The notes: generated by a model not told the origin, from the letters alone. Shown: positions 32,171-41,237, numbered from the stretch's first letter. The stretch is DNA of 57,577 nucleotides from Acidimicrobiia bacterium (GCA_018003035.1 JAGNEX010000001.1:125519-183095), one strand, 5' to 3'. Numbers and translations: made by a program.

Positions 32171-34528
32171 ATGAGTACAACGAGCGACGCCCGCGCATTG
32201 CTGCACGAACCCCTGGGTTCGCTGATGGCTGAAGCTTCTAAACGTCGAGATGGCCTCTTCGGCAACCGGGTGACCTATTCCCCGAAGGTGTTCATTCCGC
32301 TGACGATGTTGTGTCGTGACCGTTGCGGCTACTGCACCTTTGCCAAGGCGCCAGCGCGGGTGACGGCGCCATTCCTGAGCCGAGATGACGTGCTCTCAAT
32401 CGCTCGTGCAGGCCGCGACGCCGGCTGCCACGAGGCCCTGTTTACCTTGGGTGAGTCTCCCGAGTCGCGCTATCCCGAGGCAGCGGCCTGGCTCAAATTG
32501 CACGGGTACGCCACGACCCTTGATTACCTGATTGATATGTGCGCTGCGGTCCGCGACGAGACCGGGCTCCTGCCCCATGCCAACCCGGGTGCACTCGATG
32601 GTGACTCCTTGCGTCGACTCCGAGCCGTGAGCGCGTCGCAGGGCATGATGATCGAATCGTTGTCTCTGGCCTTACACGAGCCGGGCGGCCCGCACTTCGA
32701 CTGTCCCGATAAGACTCCCGAGCGTCGCCTCTCGACGCTTCACGCCGCGGGTAGTGAGGCAATTCCGTTTACCACCGGCATCTTGGTCGGCATCGGGGAA
32801 ACGTGGGATGACCGCATCGAGGCTCTCACTTCGATTGCCGCGGCTCACGAGCGACACGGCCATGTGCAAGAGGTCATCGTCCAGAACTTCCTGCCAAAGC
32901 CGGGCACCAAGATGCATAAGTCGGCGCCCTTTGTCGGCGAGGACTATCTGAGAATCATCGCTGCCGCCCGCCTGATCTTGCCGCCGAAGGTGCATCTGCA
33001 AGCTCCGCCGAACCTGTCCGAAGATCCCGCCGCTCTGTTGGACGCGGGTATCGACGACTGGGGCGGCGTGTCCCCCGTTACCTCAGACCATGTCAATCCC
33101 GAGCGCCCATGGCCGGGGCTTGGCAGGTTGACCGCGGCGGCACAGAGCCGCGGTAAAGATCTGGTACCACGCCTTACCGCCTACCCTGAGTTTGTTTTGG
33201 ACCCGCAGCGCTGGATCGCTCCCGAGATGGCGGCGACCGTGTTGCGCTCGAGTGACGCGAGCGGGCTGGCCCGCGAAGACGAGTGGTGTTCGGGTGGCGA
33301 GGCGCCGCCGCCGGCGTTGCTGCCGATGCGGCGCGTAAACCCCATCTCAGGACGACTGGCCGAGGTGCTGGCCGGGGTCGACCAAGGTCAGGAAGTTGGC
33401 TTCGACGAGATCCTCGTCCTACTCGAGGCCCGTGGTCAAGGTGTTGGTGCTGTTGCTGAAGTCGCCGATCGACTCAGACAAGAGGTTGTTGGTGACGACA
33501 TCACTTTCGTGCGCAACAGGAACATCAACTACACCAACGTGTGTACGTTCAAGTGCAAGTTTTGTGCGTTCTCGAAGGGCCCCCTCTCGCTCAACCTGCG
33601 CGGAACCCCCTATCTGCTCGAACTCGAAGAGATTCAACGACGGGTTGTAGAAGCCGAAGAACTCGGCGCCACAGAGGTCTGCCTCCAAGGAGGAATTCAC
33701 CCCAGTTTTGACGGGGACTACTACCTGTCGGTCGTCAAGGCCGTCAAGGAAGTCGCCCCAGATATCCATGTTCACGGCTTTACGGCGCTCGAGGTTCACG
33801 AAGGTGCGCACCGGCTTGGCGTCGACGTGCCGACCTACCTTAAAGAACTCAAAGACGCTGGCCTTGCGACCATTCCAGGGACCGCAGCGGAAATCCTGGA
33901 CGACGAGGTTCGGGCGATCATTTGTCCTGACAAGATCAATACTGAGCAATGGTTAGAGGTCCACCGCAGCGCGCATCGCCTAGGCATTGGATCGAACATC
34001 ACCATCATGTTTGGTCACGTCGAAGAGAACCGCCATGTTGCTAACCATCTGCTTGCTGCCCGTGACCTCCAAAAGGAGACAGGCGGCTTCAGCGAGGTTG
34101 TGCCCCTCCCGTTCGTACACATGGCCACGCCGCTGTACCTCCAAGCTCGTTCTCGCCGAGGGCCGACCTTCCGCGAGGCGTTGTTGATCCACGCGGTCAG
34201 CCGCATTGCGATGCACGGCTTGATCGACAACGTGCAGGTGTCGTGGGTGAAGCTCGGGGTCAAAGGCGCCCAACAGGCTCTTCAGGCGGGCGCCAACGAT
34301 ATTGGTGGCACCCTGATGGACGAAAATATCTCGAGGGCTGCCGGTGCCGAACACGGTCAGCTTCTCGACGACGACATGATCTTTCAGATAGGGGCGCCGC
34401 TCGGTCGGCCAATGGTGCAGCGCAACACCAGGTACGGCAGGGTCGCGACCCAGCCAGCGACCACGCCCAATTCGGTCGTGACTCCCGAGTTCTCCCCGGT
34501 CGCGCTCCTCCCGACCCGCACCGGCTAG
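32171..34528 (+). CDS. fbiC: FO synthase FbiC (CofG-CofH fusion)
   Basis: Makes 7,8-didemethyl-8-hydroxy-5-deazariboflavin, the F420 precursor, from tyrosine and a flavin pathway intermediate. It has two radical-SAM halves. The CofG half has C48-x3-C52-x2-C55 (CRDRCGYC); the CofH half has C458-x3-C462-x2-C465 (CTFKCKFC). GIGETWDDR and PNLSEDPAALLDAGIDDWGG belong to the first half, and EEIQRRVVEAEELGATEVCLQGG to the second. The fused 785-residue form is typical of actinobacteria. It shows the organism can make coenzyme F420. ATG 32171 starts 130 bases after pgi. Confidence 0.98.
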   Translation: MSTTSDARALLHEPLGSLMAEASKRRDGLFGNRVTYSPKVFIPLTMLCRDRCGYCTFAKAPARVTAPFLSRDDVLSIARAGRDAGCHEALFTLGESPESRYPEAAAWLKLHGYATTLDYLIDMCAAVRDETGLLPHANPGALDGDSLRRLRAVSASQGMMIESLSLALHEPGGPHFDCPDKTPERRLSTLHAAGSEAIPFTTGILVGIGETWDDRIEALTSIAAAHERHGHVQEVIVQNFLPKPGTKMHKSAPFVGEDYLRIIAAARLILPPKVHLQAPPNLSEDPAALLDAGIDDWGGVSPVTSDHVNPERPWPGLGRLTAAAQSRGKDLVPRLTAYPEFVLDPQRWIAPEMAATVLRSSDASGLAREDEWCSGGEAPPPALLPMRRVNPISGRLAEVLAGVDQGQEVGFDEILVLLEARGQGVGAVAEVADRLRQEVVGDDITFVRNRNINYTNVCTFKCKFCAFSKGPLSLNLRGTPYLLELEEIQRRVVEAEELGATEVCLQGGIHPSFDGDYYLSVVKAVKEVAPDIHVHGFTALEVHEGAHRLGVDVPTYLKELKDAGLATIPGTAAEILDDEVRAIICPDKINTEQWLEVHRSAHRLGIGSNITIMFGHVEENRHVANHLLAARDLQKETGGFSEVVPLPFVHMATPLYLQARSRRGPTFREALLIHAVSRIAMHGLIDNVQVSWVKLGVKGAQQALQAGANDIGGTLMDENISRAAGAEHGQLLDDDMIFQIGAPLGRPMVQRNTRYGRVATQPATTPNSVVTPEFSPVALLPTRTG

Positions 34529-34536
34529 AAACTTCG

Positions 34537-35577
34537 ATGACGCCGACACACGAAGCGGCGCGTCAACGTCTGGCGCTCCTGTTAGAAGAGCATCCGCGCG
34601 ACGCTGTGTTGGCTGGCGCAATCTTGCAGGACCTGCACGAAGAACAGACTGCCTTTGCTCCCTATGCGGGAACCCGAAAGGTCGCCGTGTTCGGGTCAGC
34701 GCGCTCGCCCGCGAATTCTCCCGAAGCGGTCATGGCGACCGAAGTCGGCCGTCTGCTCGCTGCGGACGGATGGATGGTGACTACCGGAGGCGGACCGGGG
34801 GTGATGGCCGCGGCCACGGCGGGGGCAGGACTTGAGCGGTCATTTGCGATCAACATCAACCTCCCCTTTGAATACGATTCGGCGGGCTTCGCCGCCGACG
34901 ACCCCAAGGTTGTTCACTCCGAGTTTTTCTTCACCCGAAAGCTCGCCTTCTTCCGCCAGTCTGATGCGTTTGTCGTCTTTCCCGGCGGCCTCGGAACGAT
35001 GGATGAACTCTTCGAGCTGCTCACCCTGATGCAGACGGGCAGGACACCGATCGCCCCAATCGTGCTCGCTCAACCCTCCCAGATGGACTACTGGGATCGG
35101 TGGCTGAGTTTTACCGCTCACCTCGCCGACGGCGGTTTCATCTCTGCCGACGACCTCAGTTTTGTGCGCCTTGTGCAGGATCCAGCGACGGTCGTACAAC
35201 AGGTCTCGTCGTTCTGGGCCAACTTCACCGGACTAACGATCGACGGCAGCACTGCTCGGATTACCTGTGAACACCTGCCCTCAACAGCACGCGGTACGCG
35301 GCAGAACGAGGGCCCTCAACCCGAGGCGGCAATCGAAGTTCCCGGTGAACAAATCGAGACCGGGTGGGTGACGCTTTCCAGCGTTGGGGTTCGCGCCGCA
35401 ATCCAGCGACAAAGTGCTCCGGATGCCACCCCCCAGCCTGGCCGGTCCCAAGCCTCTGACGAGACGGCGATGGGCGGGTATGCCTTGACCATGGACTTTG
35501 ACGGGCGGAGCTTTTCGCTGCTTCGCCAGGTGATCGACGAGGTCAACTCCTGGGTCCCGCCAGGCCGATCGACCTGA
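34537..35577 (+). CDS. LOG-family (TIGR00730-like) protein with C-terminal extension
   Basis: Belongs to the LOG/lysine decarboxylase-like family, whose characterised members are cytokinin-activating phosphoribohydrolases. The signature elements are VAVFGSAR, TTGGGPGVMAAA and VFPGGLGTMDELFELLTLMQTG. The core ends near residue 235. About 110 further residues follow, with a Pro/Gln-rich linker (PQPEAAIEVPGEQIE) and a last segment GYALTMDFDGRSFSLLRQVID. The extension is unusual for the family. ATG 34537 is eight bases after fbiC; the true substrate in this organism is unknown. Confidence 0.87.
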   Translation: MTPTHEAARQRLALLLEEHPRDAVLAGAILQDLHEEQTAFAPYAGTRKVAVFGSARSPANSPEAVMATEVGRLLAADGWMVTTGGGPGVMAAATAGAGLERSFAININLPFEYDSAGFAADDPKVVHSEFFFTRKLAFFRQSDAFVVFPGGLGTMDELFELLTLMQTGRTPIAPIVLAQPSQMDYWDRWLSFTAHLADGGFISADDLSFVRLVQDPATVVQQVSSFWANFTGLTIDGSTARITCEHLPSTARGTRQNEGPQPEAAIEVPGEQIETGWVTLSSVGVRAAIQRQSAPDATPQPGRSQASDETAMGGYALTMDFDGRSFSLLRQVIDEVNSWVPPGRST

Positions 35578-35599
35578 CCTCCCGCCGCCGGCGCTGGAC

Positions 35600-35614
35600 T
35601 CCCCTGACCGGGGA
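35600..35614. terminator. Small hairpin between convergent LOG and small-protein genes
   Basis: TCCCC and GGGGA around a five-base loop, between two genes that end toward each other. It is short and has no T-run. Confidence 0.3.
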
Positions 35615-35640
35615 CTGCGACCAGACAAGTGACTGGCGTT

Positions 35641-35832
35641 CTACCAGTCGATCGATTGCGGATCGAGGAGGTCGGCCGCCTTCAAGACCGCTCGACGGGC
35701 TCGTTGAAGTCGCCGTTCATCTGCGCTTCCGGTCTTGCCGTCGAGCTGATCGCGCAGCTGTTGATGGACAAGCTCTTCCAGGTCTACAGCGATCCCGCGA
35801 AGGGTCTCGGCAAGCTCTGTTTCATCCGCCAT
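35641..35832 (-). CDS. Small helical protein downstream of the GroES-like gene
   Basis: 63 residues, predicted all-helical, rich in charged residues and Leu (LRGIAVDLEELVHQQLRDQLDG, then RRLQRARRAVLKAADLL). No known domain. The ATG at 35832 comes two bases after the stop of the GroES-like gene, so both are probably translated from one message. Function unknown. Confidence 0.65.
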   Translation of the reverse strand: MADETELAETLRGIAVDLEELVHQQLRDQLDGKTGSADERRLQRARRAVLKAADLLDPQSIDW

Positions 35833-35834
35833 GG

Positions 35835-36200
35835 CTAAAGGTAGAGCCCGGTCTCGCCGTCGGTCCGGCGCGAGGCAATGGCGTGCAGATCACGTTCGCG
35901 GACGATCACGTAGTCCTCGCCTTTGAGCGCCACCTCAAAGCTGTTCTCGGGCGCAAAGAGGATTCGATCTTTCGGTTCGACGTTTCGCACCGTCGGTCCG
36001 ACGATGACTACTTCGGCCCAGGTGAGGCTCCGGCCCAAGTCGGCCGTTGCCGGGATCAGGATGCCTGCCCGCGATTTACGTTCGGCCAGCTCTGGCGAGG
36101 GAAGAGCCAAGATCCGGTCGGTCGCCATGCGCAGCGACCGGCCTTCGAGGCTCGGTTCTGCAGTCTCGTCGGGTTTGTCGGCGTTGCCGTCTTCTGCCAT
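35835..36200 (-). CDS. GroES-like co-chaperonin-fold protein
   Basis: A 121-residue protein with the GroES beta-barrel pattern: DRILALPSPE at the start of the barrel, RAGILIPATADLGRSLTWAEVVIVGP, NVEPKDRILFAPEN and YVIVRERDLHAI at the end. The mobile-loop region that contacts GroEL lacks the usual Gly-Gly-Ile before IP, and a 30-residue acidic extension precedes the barrel. It may be a divergent paralogue rather than the main GroES; no groEL is in the window. ATG 36200 is preferred over an upstream frame start at 36242 because the extra residues look non-coding. Confidence 0.8.
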   Translation of the reverse strand: MAEDGNADKPDETAEPSLEGRSLRMATDRILALPSPELAERKSRAGILIPATADLGRSLTWAEVVIVGPTVRNVEPKDRILFAPENSFEVALKGEDYVIVRERDLHAIASRRTDGETGLYL

Positions 36201-36329
36201 GGGGCGAGATGTTAGGGCGCACCGACGCTGCCGCACGGACAAGACAAAGTCCGAATCCTCGACTGATCCACCAGTTCGCGTGGCCCCTGCTGCGACTCGG
36301 TACCCGACCAGGGGTCAGAATGGTGACCG

Positions 36330-36695
36330 ATGCACCGCAAAGTAGCCGGAACGTTCCTTGTCGCAGTCGCCATCCTCGTCAGTGGATGCTCGTCACCGTC
36401 GACCTCTGAGACGGGTGTCTCCCCCGACGGGGCTGATGCGAAGGTGGTATCCACCGGCACGAACTACGACTCGGGGTCCTACGAAGTCACCACGGGCGGC
36501 GTCCTGTCCTACGAGAACGACGACAACATTTTTCACAACGTCGTGATTGAGGATCAAGATTTCACACTCGATGTCAGACCGGGTGACATGGCAGCGCAAG
36601 TAGTGGATCTCCCGCCCGGTCGTTACGTCTTTTACTGCTCGGTGCCGGGGCACCGTCAGAGCGGTATGGAGGCTGATTTGGTGGTCACCAAATGA
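36330..36695 (+). CDS. Cupredoxin-type copper lipoprotein
   Basis: Small blue-copper-like electron carrier or copper chaperone, anchored by lipid. The signal peptide ends in a lipobox (LVSGC, Cys about residue 20). The cupredoxin domain shows the type-1 copper set: His in IFHNVV, Cys and His in YCSVPGH, and Met in SGME. It has 121 residues. The stop overlaps the ctaB start (ATGA), which suggests a link to the terminal heme-copper oxidase, for example as electron donor or copper carrier; that link is inferred. Confidence 0.88.
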   Translation: MHRKVAGTFLVAVAILVSGCSSPSTSETGVSPDGADAKVVSTGTNYDSGSYEVTTGGVLSYENDDNIFHNVVIEDQDFTLDVRPGDMAAQVVDLPPGRYVFYCSVPGHRQSGMEADLVVTK

Positions 36696-37633
36696 CCGCT
36701 TCTGGGGTTCCGGCCGCGTCGGATCGTGAAGGTTTGGGGCCGGTCGATGTCGACCACCGCCATGGCTTCGGTAAGCGGGTCTTGACCTACATCCGTCTGA
36801 CCAAGCCGCGGGTCATCGAGCTGTTGCTCGTTACCACGGTTCCATCGATGTTCTTGGCGGCCAAAGGCGTTCCGGACTTGTGGCAGATGTTGATCGTCCT
36901 GATCGGCGGCGCACTTGCTGCGGGCGGGGCCAACACGATCAACGCATATGTCGACCGCGACATCGATCAGCACATGGCGCGAACCCATGGCCGCCCGCTG
37001 CCGACGGGCGCGGTAACCCCAAACAACGCGTTGTGGTTTGGGATAATCCTGAACGTCATAGCGTTCGTCGTGTTGACAGCGGTGGTCAATCTTCTCTCCG
37101 CTTTACTGACCTTGTCCGCGACTCTGTTTTATGTCTTTGTGTACACCATTTGGCTGAAGCGTCGGACGGTTCAGAACATCGTGATCGGCGGTGCCGCTGG
37201 CGCTGTCCCCGTTTTGGTTGGCTGGGCCGCCGTTACCGACTCGGTCGGAGCGGCCGCCTGGGTGATGTTCGCGATCATCTTCTTTTGGACGCCCCCTCAT
37301 TTTTGGGCGTTGGCTCTTCGCTACCGGGAGGACTACGCCCGCGCCGGTGTGCCGATGCTTCCCGTCGTGGCCGGGACGGCCGAAACGGTCAGGCAGATGA
37401 TCCTGTACTCGATCGCTGTCGTGAGCTGTTCACTGCTGCTGATTCCTGTCGGACACATGGGCCTTGCCTACATCATCTCGGCGGTGACCTTGGGGGCCTG
37501 GTTCTTGTGGGCGACCGTCAGACTCCGCAAAGACGCCGATCCGCAGAAGGCGATCAAACTGTTCACGGCTTCTAACACCTACCTGTCGGCCCTGTTCGTG
37601 ATGATCGCCGTAGACGCTGTGCTGGTCAACTAG
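36692..37633 (+). CDS. ctaB: Protoheme IX farnesyltransferase (heme O synthase)
   Basis: Membrane prenyltransferase that adds farnesyl to heme B, giving heme O for cytochrome oxidase. It is a 313-residue UbiA-superfamily protein with about nine membrane helices. Family motifs are LTKPRVIELLLVTTVPSMF, the Mg-binding NAYVDRDIDQHMARTHGRPLP and the second Asp-rich-type region around YREDYARAGVPMLPVVAG. ATG 36692 overlaps the cupredoxin stop. Its own stop shares the palindrome CTAG with the stop of the convergent UbiB-family gene. Confidence 0.97.
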   Translation: MTASGVPAASDREGLGPVDVDHRHGFGKRVLTYIRLTKPRVIELLLVTTVPSMFLAAKGVPDLWQMLIVLIGGALAAGGANTINAYVDRDIDQHMARTHGRPLPTGAVTPNNALWFGIILNVIAFVVLTAVVNLLSALLTLSATLFYVFVYTIWLKRRTVQNIVIGGAAGAVPVLVGWAAVTDSVGAAAWVMFAIIFFWTPPHFWALALRYREDYARAGVPMLPVVAGTAETVRQMILYSIAVVSCSLLLIPVGHMGLAYIISAVTLGAWFLWATVRLRKDADPQKAIKLFTASNTYLSALFVMIAVDAVLVN

Positions 37634-39066
37634 GCAGAGCTGACCCGCTCGGATCGCCACTCGGCTTCCAGCTCGCCAAGCGGCGTCGCCGGGGGTCCGC
37701 CTTCTCGATATTCGGCGAGGATGCCCCGCCAGCTATTAGCCGCGTCGAGTTTGCCGAGGATGGCAGAAACTCCCCACACAACGCGATCAAGCAAGACGAA
37801 GCTTTTGGGCATGTTGAGCGCTTTGATCACTTCGGCGTAAGGGCCGTTGAGATTCAGCACCTTGCTGAGGGTCCGCCCAACAAACTCTGAACTGAAGACA
37901 AACTGGTCGTCCAAGTAGGGAATGTACGGGCTCCCGACGAACCGCCAAACGTCGTAAGAGTTGAGTCCGTGGTCAGCCACAATGAATCCGGCCGCTTCCA
38001 TCGCTGCGACGGTTGCTTCGTGGTCGCGGGCGAGCAACCCATCGAGGACCGGGTTCATCCCCTCGATCTCGCCGGCATCCCAGATCTTGGTCAGACCAAA
38101 GTCGAGGAAGGTCACCGACCCGTCTTCGTGGAACTTGTAGTTGCCCGGATGAGGGTCGCCATTGAATCGGCGAAGTTTGAAGACAGACTGCTGCGCGAAA
38201 CGGAAGATGGTCTCCGCCGCCAGCTGTTTGGCATCGTCGGAGGCGGTTGCTAAGAAGTCCGCCCAGGAGAGCCCCTCAACCCAACTGGAGGTCAGAACTT
38301 GCTGCCCCGAAAACTCGGGGATGACCTCTGGAATGTGAATAGTCGGATGCCCTCGGTAGCTCTCGGCGAAAAACTGCTGACCGCGGGCCTCTATGCGATA
38401 GTCGAGCTCTTCACCCATTCGGGCGCGCAACTCATCGACGATGCCGCGCACATCCATACCGGGCAGAGCGAAGGCCGAGAACATCGAATACATGCGTTCG
38501 GCATTGTTGAGGTCGGTCGAGATGGCGTCGCCAACGCCTGGATACTGGACTTTGACCGCCACATCCCGGCCGTCGTGTAACCGCGCTTTGTGGACCTGAC
38601 CGATCGAGGCCGCAGCGATCGGCATCTCGCTCCATTCGGCAAATAGCTCGTGAGGCGGCGCGCCCAGGCATCGTTCGATGACCTGCCGAGCCAGCTCGGG
38701 GGCCATCGGCGGCACATCTGCTTGTAGCTGGGCCAACGCTTCTTTCGCTGGCCCCGGAAGCCCGTCAGCGATAAACGAAAGCATTTGACCTGCTTTCATA
38801 ATCGCGCCCTTCATCTCGCCCAACTGGGCTGCGACGTCGCTTGCTGATCGGATCAAGAACTGCTCATCCAGGGACGCGTGTTCGCTCTCGTCGGCAAGCA
38901 CCCTCTTAACTCGGTAGACACCCAAATCGGCGGCTCGCCTCATGCTGAGCTGCAACATTTGGGACGACCTCGCGAGTTCCCGCCGACGTTGATACGCGCG
39001 AAAGCCGAGTGCTGCTGCTCCAATCGTGCCGATGGCGATCGCGGTTCGTCGAGGATCTGGAGACAT
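37630..39066 (-). CDS. UbiB/ABC1/ADCK family atypical kinase-like protein
   Basis: Member of the ABC1/UbiB protein-kinase-like ATPases; members act in isoprenoid-quinone and lipid metabolism. The KxGQ motif (MKAGQMLS) precedes the N-lobe; VAVKVQYPGV holds the nucleotide-binding Lys; NGDPHPGNYKF and VTFLDFGLTK are the catalytic and metal loops. The N-terminus is a short hydrophobic anchor (AIGTIGAAALGF). ATG 39066 is chosen over GTG 39072 and TTG 39084, none having a clear ribosome-binding site. It has 478 residues. It is convergent with ctaB, with a four-base overlap of the stops. Confidence 0.88.
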   Translation of the reverse strand: MSPDPRRTAIAIGTIGAAALGFRAYQRRRELARSSQMLQLSMRRAADLGVYRVKRVLADESEHASLDEQFLIRSASDVAAQLGEMKGAIMKAGQMLSFIADGLPGPAKEALAQLQADVPPMAPELARQVIERCLGAPPHELFAEWSEMPIAAASIGQVHKARLHDGRDVAVKVQYPGVGDAISTDLNNAERMYSMFSAFALPGMDVRGIVDELRARMGEELDYRIEARGQQFFAESYRGHPTIHIPEVIPEFSGQQVLTSSWVEGLSWADFLATASDDAKQLAAETIFRFAQQSVFKLRRFNGDPHPGNYKFHEDGSVTFLDFGLTKIWDAGEIEGMNPVLDGLLARDHEATVAAMEAAGFIVADHGLNSYDVWRFVGSPYIPYLDDQFVFSSEFVGRTLSKVLNLNGPYAEVIKALNMPKSFVLLDRVVWGVSAILGKLDAANSWRGILAEYREGGPPATPLGELEAEWRSERVSSA

Positions 39067-39167
39067 CTGCACATTCCAGCGCAAAGCTCAAGAACGAACA
39101 AGGCCTTTCGGGTAACAGGCGGGCAATCAGGTGGGGACGGCGTTGATTGGTCGTAGTATCCACGGCG

Positions 39168-40592
39168 ATGTTCAAAGGTCTGGGTTCGGTGGTGGGTTCC
39201 ATACTGGTGACGGCGGGCTTGACCGCGCTGACGGTCCTGCCTTCGTCAGATCCCTCGAGCCTCACCGCCGACGATGCGGGGCAGGTCGTTCGTACATCGG
39301 ACGACCTCGGCGGGTCGTCGGATGGCCCCGATACTTCGGGACCGGCCGGAGTCGAAGGCCCTTCAACCACGATCCTCGACGGGGAGGGGTCCGGACGGGT
39401 CGAAACGGAGTCCTCGACGGGTGGGGTGACGACCTCGGAGCAAGCAGGCCCTCGAGGGGGCACGGAAACCACCTCAACTGATGCAGCGCCTGCCGAGCAA
39501 CAAGAGTCTGGGGCTAGCGACCCGGGCCCCGACGGCCAGTCGGAGTTGACCGACGTGAACCCCGGGCCGGTCCCTGAAGGGTCGAACCAGACTGGCGACG
39601 ACGCAATTTCCTTTGCGGTCACCGGCGACGTTCTTATCCACTCACCTGTCGCACGGGCAGCGTCGACCGGGACGGGATATGACTTCGTCCCGATGTTTGC
39701 CCAGGTCGCTCCGCTGATCTCCGCGGCCGATGTCGGCATCTGCCACATGGAAACCCCGATTTCGGCAGACAACAACGACCTGAGTGGCTACCCGGTGTTT
39801 AGCGCACCCCATGAGATCGCACAGGCCCTGGCAGCGAGCGGCTACGACGGTTGTTCGACAGCGTCCAACCACTCGATCGATCAGGGCTTTGACGGTGTGA
39901 CCGCGACGTTGGACGCTCTTGAGGCCGCGGGTCTGGCCCATGCGGGGACCGCCCGCAGCCAACAGGAGTCGCTGGGCGTGACGACGTATGTGGTCAAGGG
40001 GCAGCGGATTGCGCATTTGTCGTACACCTACGGCACCAATGGCATCCCAATCCCCTCAGAGCAACCTTGGTCGGTCCAGCTGATCGACGCGAATGCCATC
40101 GTGAGGGCAGCGAGCGAAGTCCGCCAGGCGGGCGCTTCGGCGGTGATCGTCAGCCTCCATTGGGGTCAGGAATATCAAGTCGATCCGACCGGTGAGCAGG
40201 AACGGGTCGCAGAAGCGCTCGCCTCCTCTGGGGCGGTCGACGTGATCGTTGGGCACCACGCGCACGTGGTGCAACCGGTTGAATTCATTGACGACACCCT
40301 CGTTATTTGGGGTCTGGGCAATCTGCTGTCCAATCAGGGCGCAGGATGCTGCAGCGCTCGTTCCCAGGATGGTGTTGTCATCTCATTTCGGCTTGTGTCG
40401 GTTGACGGCAGACTACGACCAACCGGTGTGTTGGCCCACCCAACATGGGTGGATCGAGCGAACGGTTACAAGGTCGTCGACATAGCGAACTCGCCAGCCG
40501 GATCTGAGCTGTGCGCGTCGTGGAATCGAACGGTCGAAACGATGCGGGACCGCTCAAACGTCGTTGAGATACCGTCGTCGAACTGCGGTTGA
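39168..40592 (+). CDS. CapA-like metallophosphoesterase-fold exported protein
   Basis: Related to CapA/PgsA proteins of poly-gamma-glutamate synthesis. A signal peptide or anchor (residues 1-25) leads into about 115 low-complexity Ser/Thr/Gly/Glu residues. The CapA domain follows: ISFAVTGDVLIHSPV, CHMETPIS, CSTASNHSIDQG, VIVSLHWGQEYQ and VIVGHHAHVVQP, which are the metal-site positions of the calcineurin-like fold. It has 474 residues. No capBC genes are nearby, so a role in polyglutamate synthesis is not supported by context. ATG 39168 was preferred over TTG 39147. Confidence 0.87.
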   Translation: MFKGLGSVVGSILVTAGLTALTVLPSSDPSSLTADDAGQVVRTSDDLGGSSDGPDTSGPAGVEGPSTTILDGEGSGRVETESSTGGVTTSEQAGPRGGTETTSTDAAPAEQQESGASDPGPDGQSELTDVNPGPVPEGSNQTGDDAISFAVTGDVLIHSPVARAASTGTGYDFVPMFAQVAPLISAADVGICHMETPISADNNDLSGYPVFSAPHEIAQALAASGYDGCSTASNHSIDQGFDGVTATLDALEAAGLAHAGTARSQQESLGVTTYVVKGQRIAHLSYTYGTNGIPIPSEQPWSVQLIDANAIVRAASEVRQAGASAVIVSLHWGQEYQVDPTGEQERVAEALASSGAVDVIVGHHAHVVQPVEFIDDTLVIWGLGNLLSNQGAGCCSARSQDGVVISFRLVSVDGRLRPTGVLAHPTWVDRANGYKVVDIANSPAGSELCASWNRTVETMRDRSNVVEIPSSNCG

Positions 40593-40687
40593 CTCAGGCT
40601 CCACCGGTCGCAGCAGGCTGGTCCGGCCTGACCGGTATAGGCGTTGAAACTAGTGTGCGCACCGTTCGAACGAATGGGGTGAGGCGT

Positions 40688-41203
40688 ATGGACGACGTTC
40701 AGGCAATGAATCTTTTGACGCTGTTTATTCGCGTCTCCTTGGGTGCGATGATCTTCGTGCACGGATACAGCAAAGTCTTTCGGGGCGGGGGACTGTCCGG
40801 GACAGCTGGTTGGTTTGAGAGCATTGGTCTGAAACCGGGTTTTCTCCATGCCCGGCTTGCCTCCTTCACCGAAATGGGTAGCGGTGTCCTGATCCTTCTG
40901 GGTCTCGGGACACAGTTCGGTTGCGCCGCTCTCGTCGGTTTGATGGCGGTTGCTGGGGTGACGGCCCACGGCAAGAAGGGCTTTCTGATCACCAAGGACG
41001 GCTGGGAGTACAACTACATCATCGCCACCCTGGCCATTACGTTGGCCGGGTTGGGCGCGGGTAAATGGTCCCTCGATGACGCCCTTGACCTTCCGTTTGC
41101 TGAGTTCTCGATTGCGGCCGGGATGGCGATCGCAGCGGGCCTCGGCGTTGGCGGCGCAGCTCTGCTGCTGACAGTGTTCTGGCGGCCTCCAACCAGTAGC
41201 TGA
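40688..41203 (+). CDS. DoxX-family membrane protein
   Basis: A 171-residue protein with four membrane helices. Typical DoxX features are LFIRVSLGAMIFVHGYSKVF at the N-terminus, then a helix with FTEMGSGVLILLGLGTQ, then KKGFLITKDGWEYNYII. Members are linked to oxidoreductase and thiol-stress complexes in mycobacteria. GAGG lies six bases before ATG 40688; the longer frame from 40589 is not supported. The stop lies six bases before the first Pho-box-like repeat of pstC. Confidence 0.88.
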   Translation: MDDVQAMNLLTLFIRVSLGAMIFVHGYSKVFRGGGLSGTAGWFESIGLKPGFLHARLASFTEMGSGVLILLGLGTQFGCAALVGLMAVAGVTAHGKKGFLITKDGWEYNYIIATLAITLAGLGAGKWSLDDALDLPFAEFSIAAGMAIAAGLGVGGAALLLTVFWRPPTSS

Positions 41204-41209
41204 CCGTCC

Positions 41210-41237
41210 GTTCACCTGTTCACCTGTCGTTCACCTG
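41210..41237 (+). promoter_or_regulatory. Candidate PHO box array before pstC
   Basis: GTTCACCTG occurs three times, starting at 41210, 41218 and 41229. The last two are exactly 11 bases apart, the repeat period of the PhoP-type PHO boxes (GTTCACC plus four bases) known from Streptomyces. A possible -10 (TATGGT, 41267-41272) follows. The RegX3 regulator encoded at 43459-44184 is the natural candidate to bind here. Confidence 0.65.

Noticed and set aside
39168..40592. CapA-like gene as evidence of a polyglutamate capsule locus
   Set aside because: No capB, capC or similar genes are nearby.
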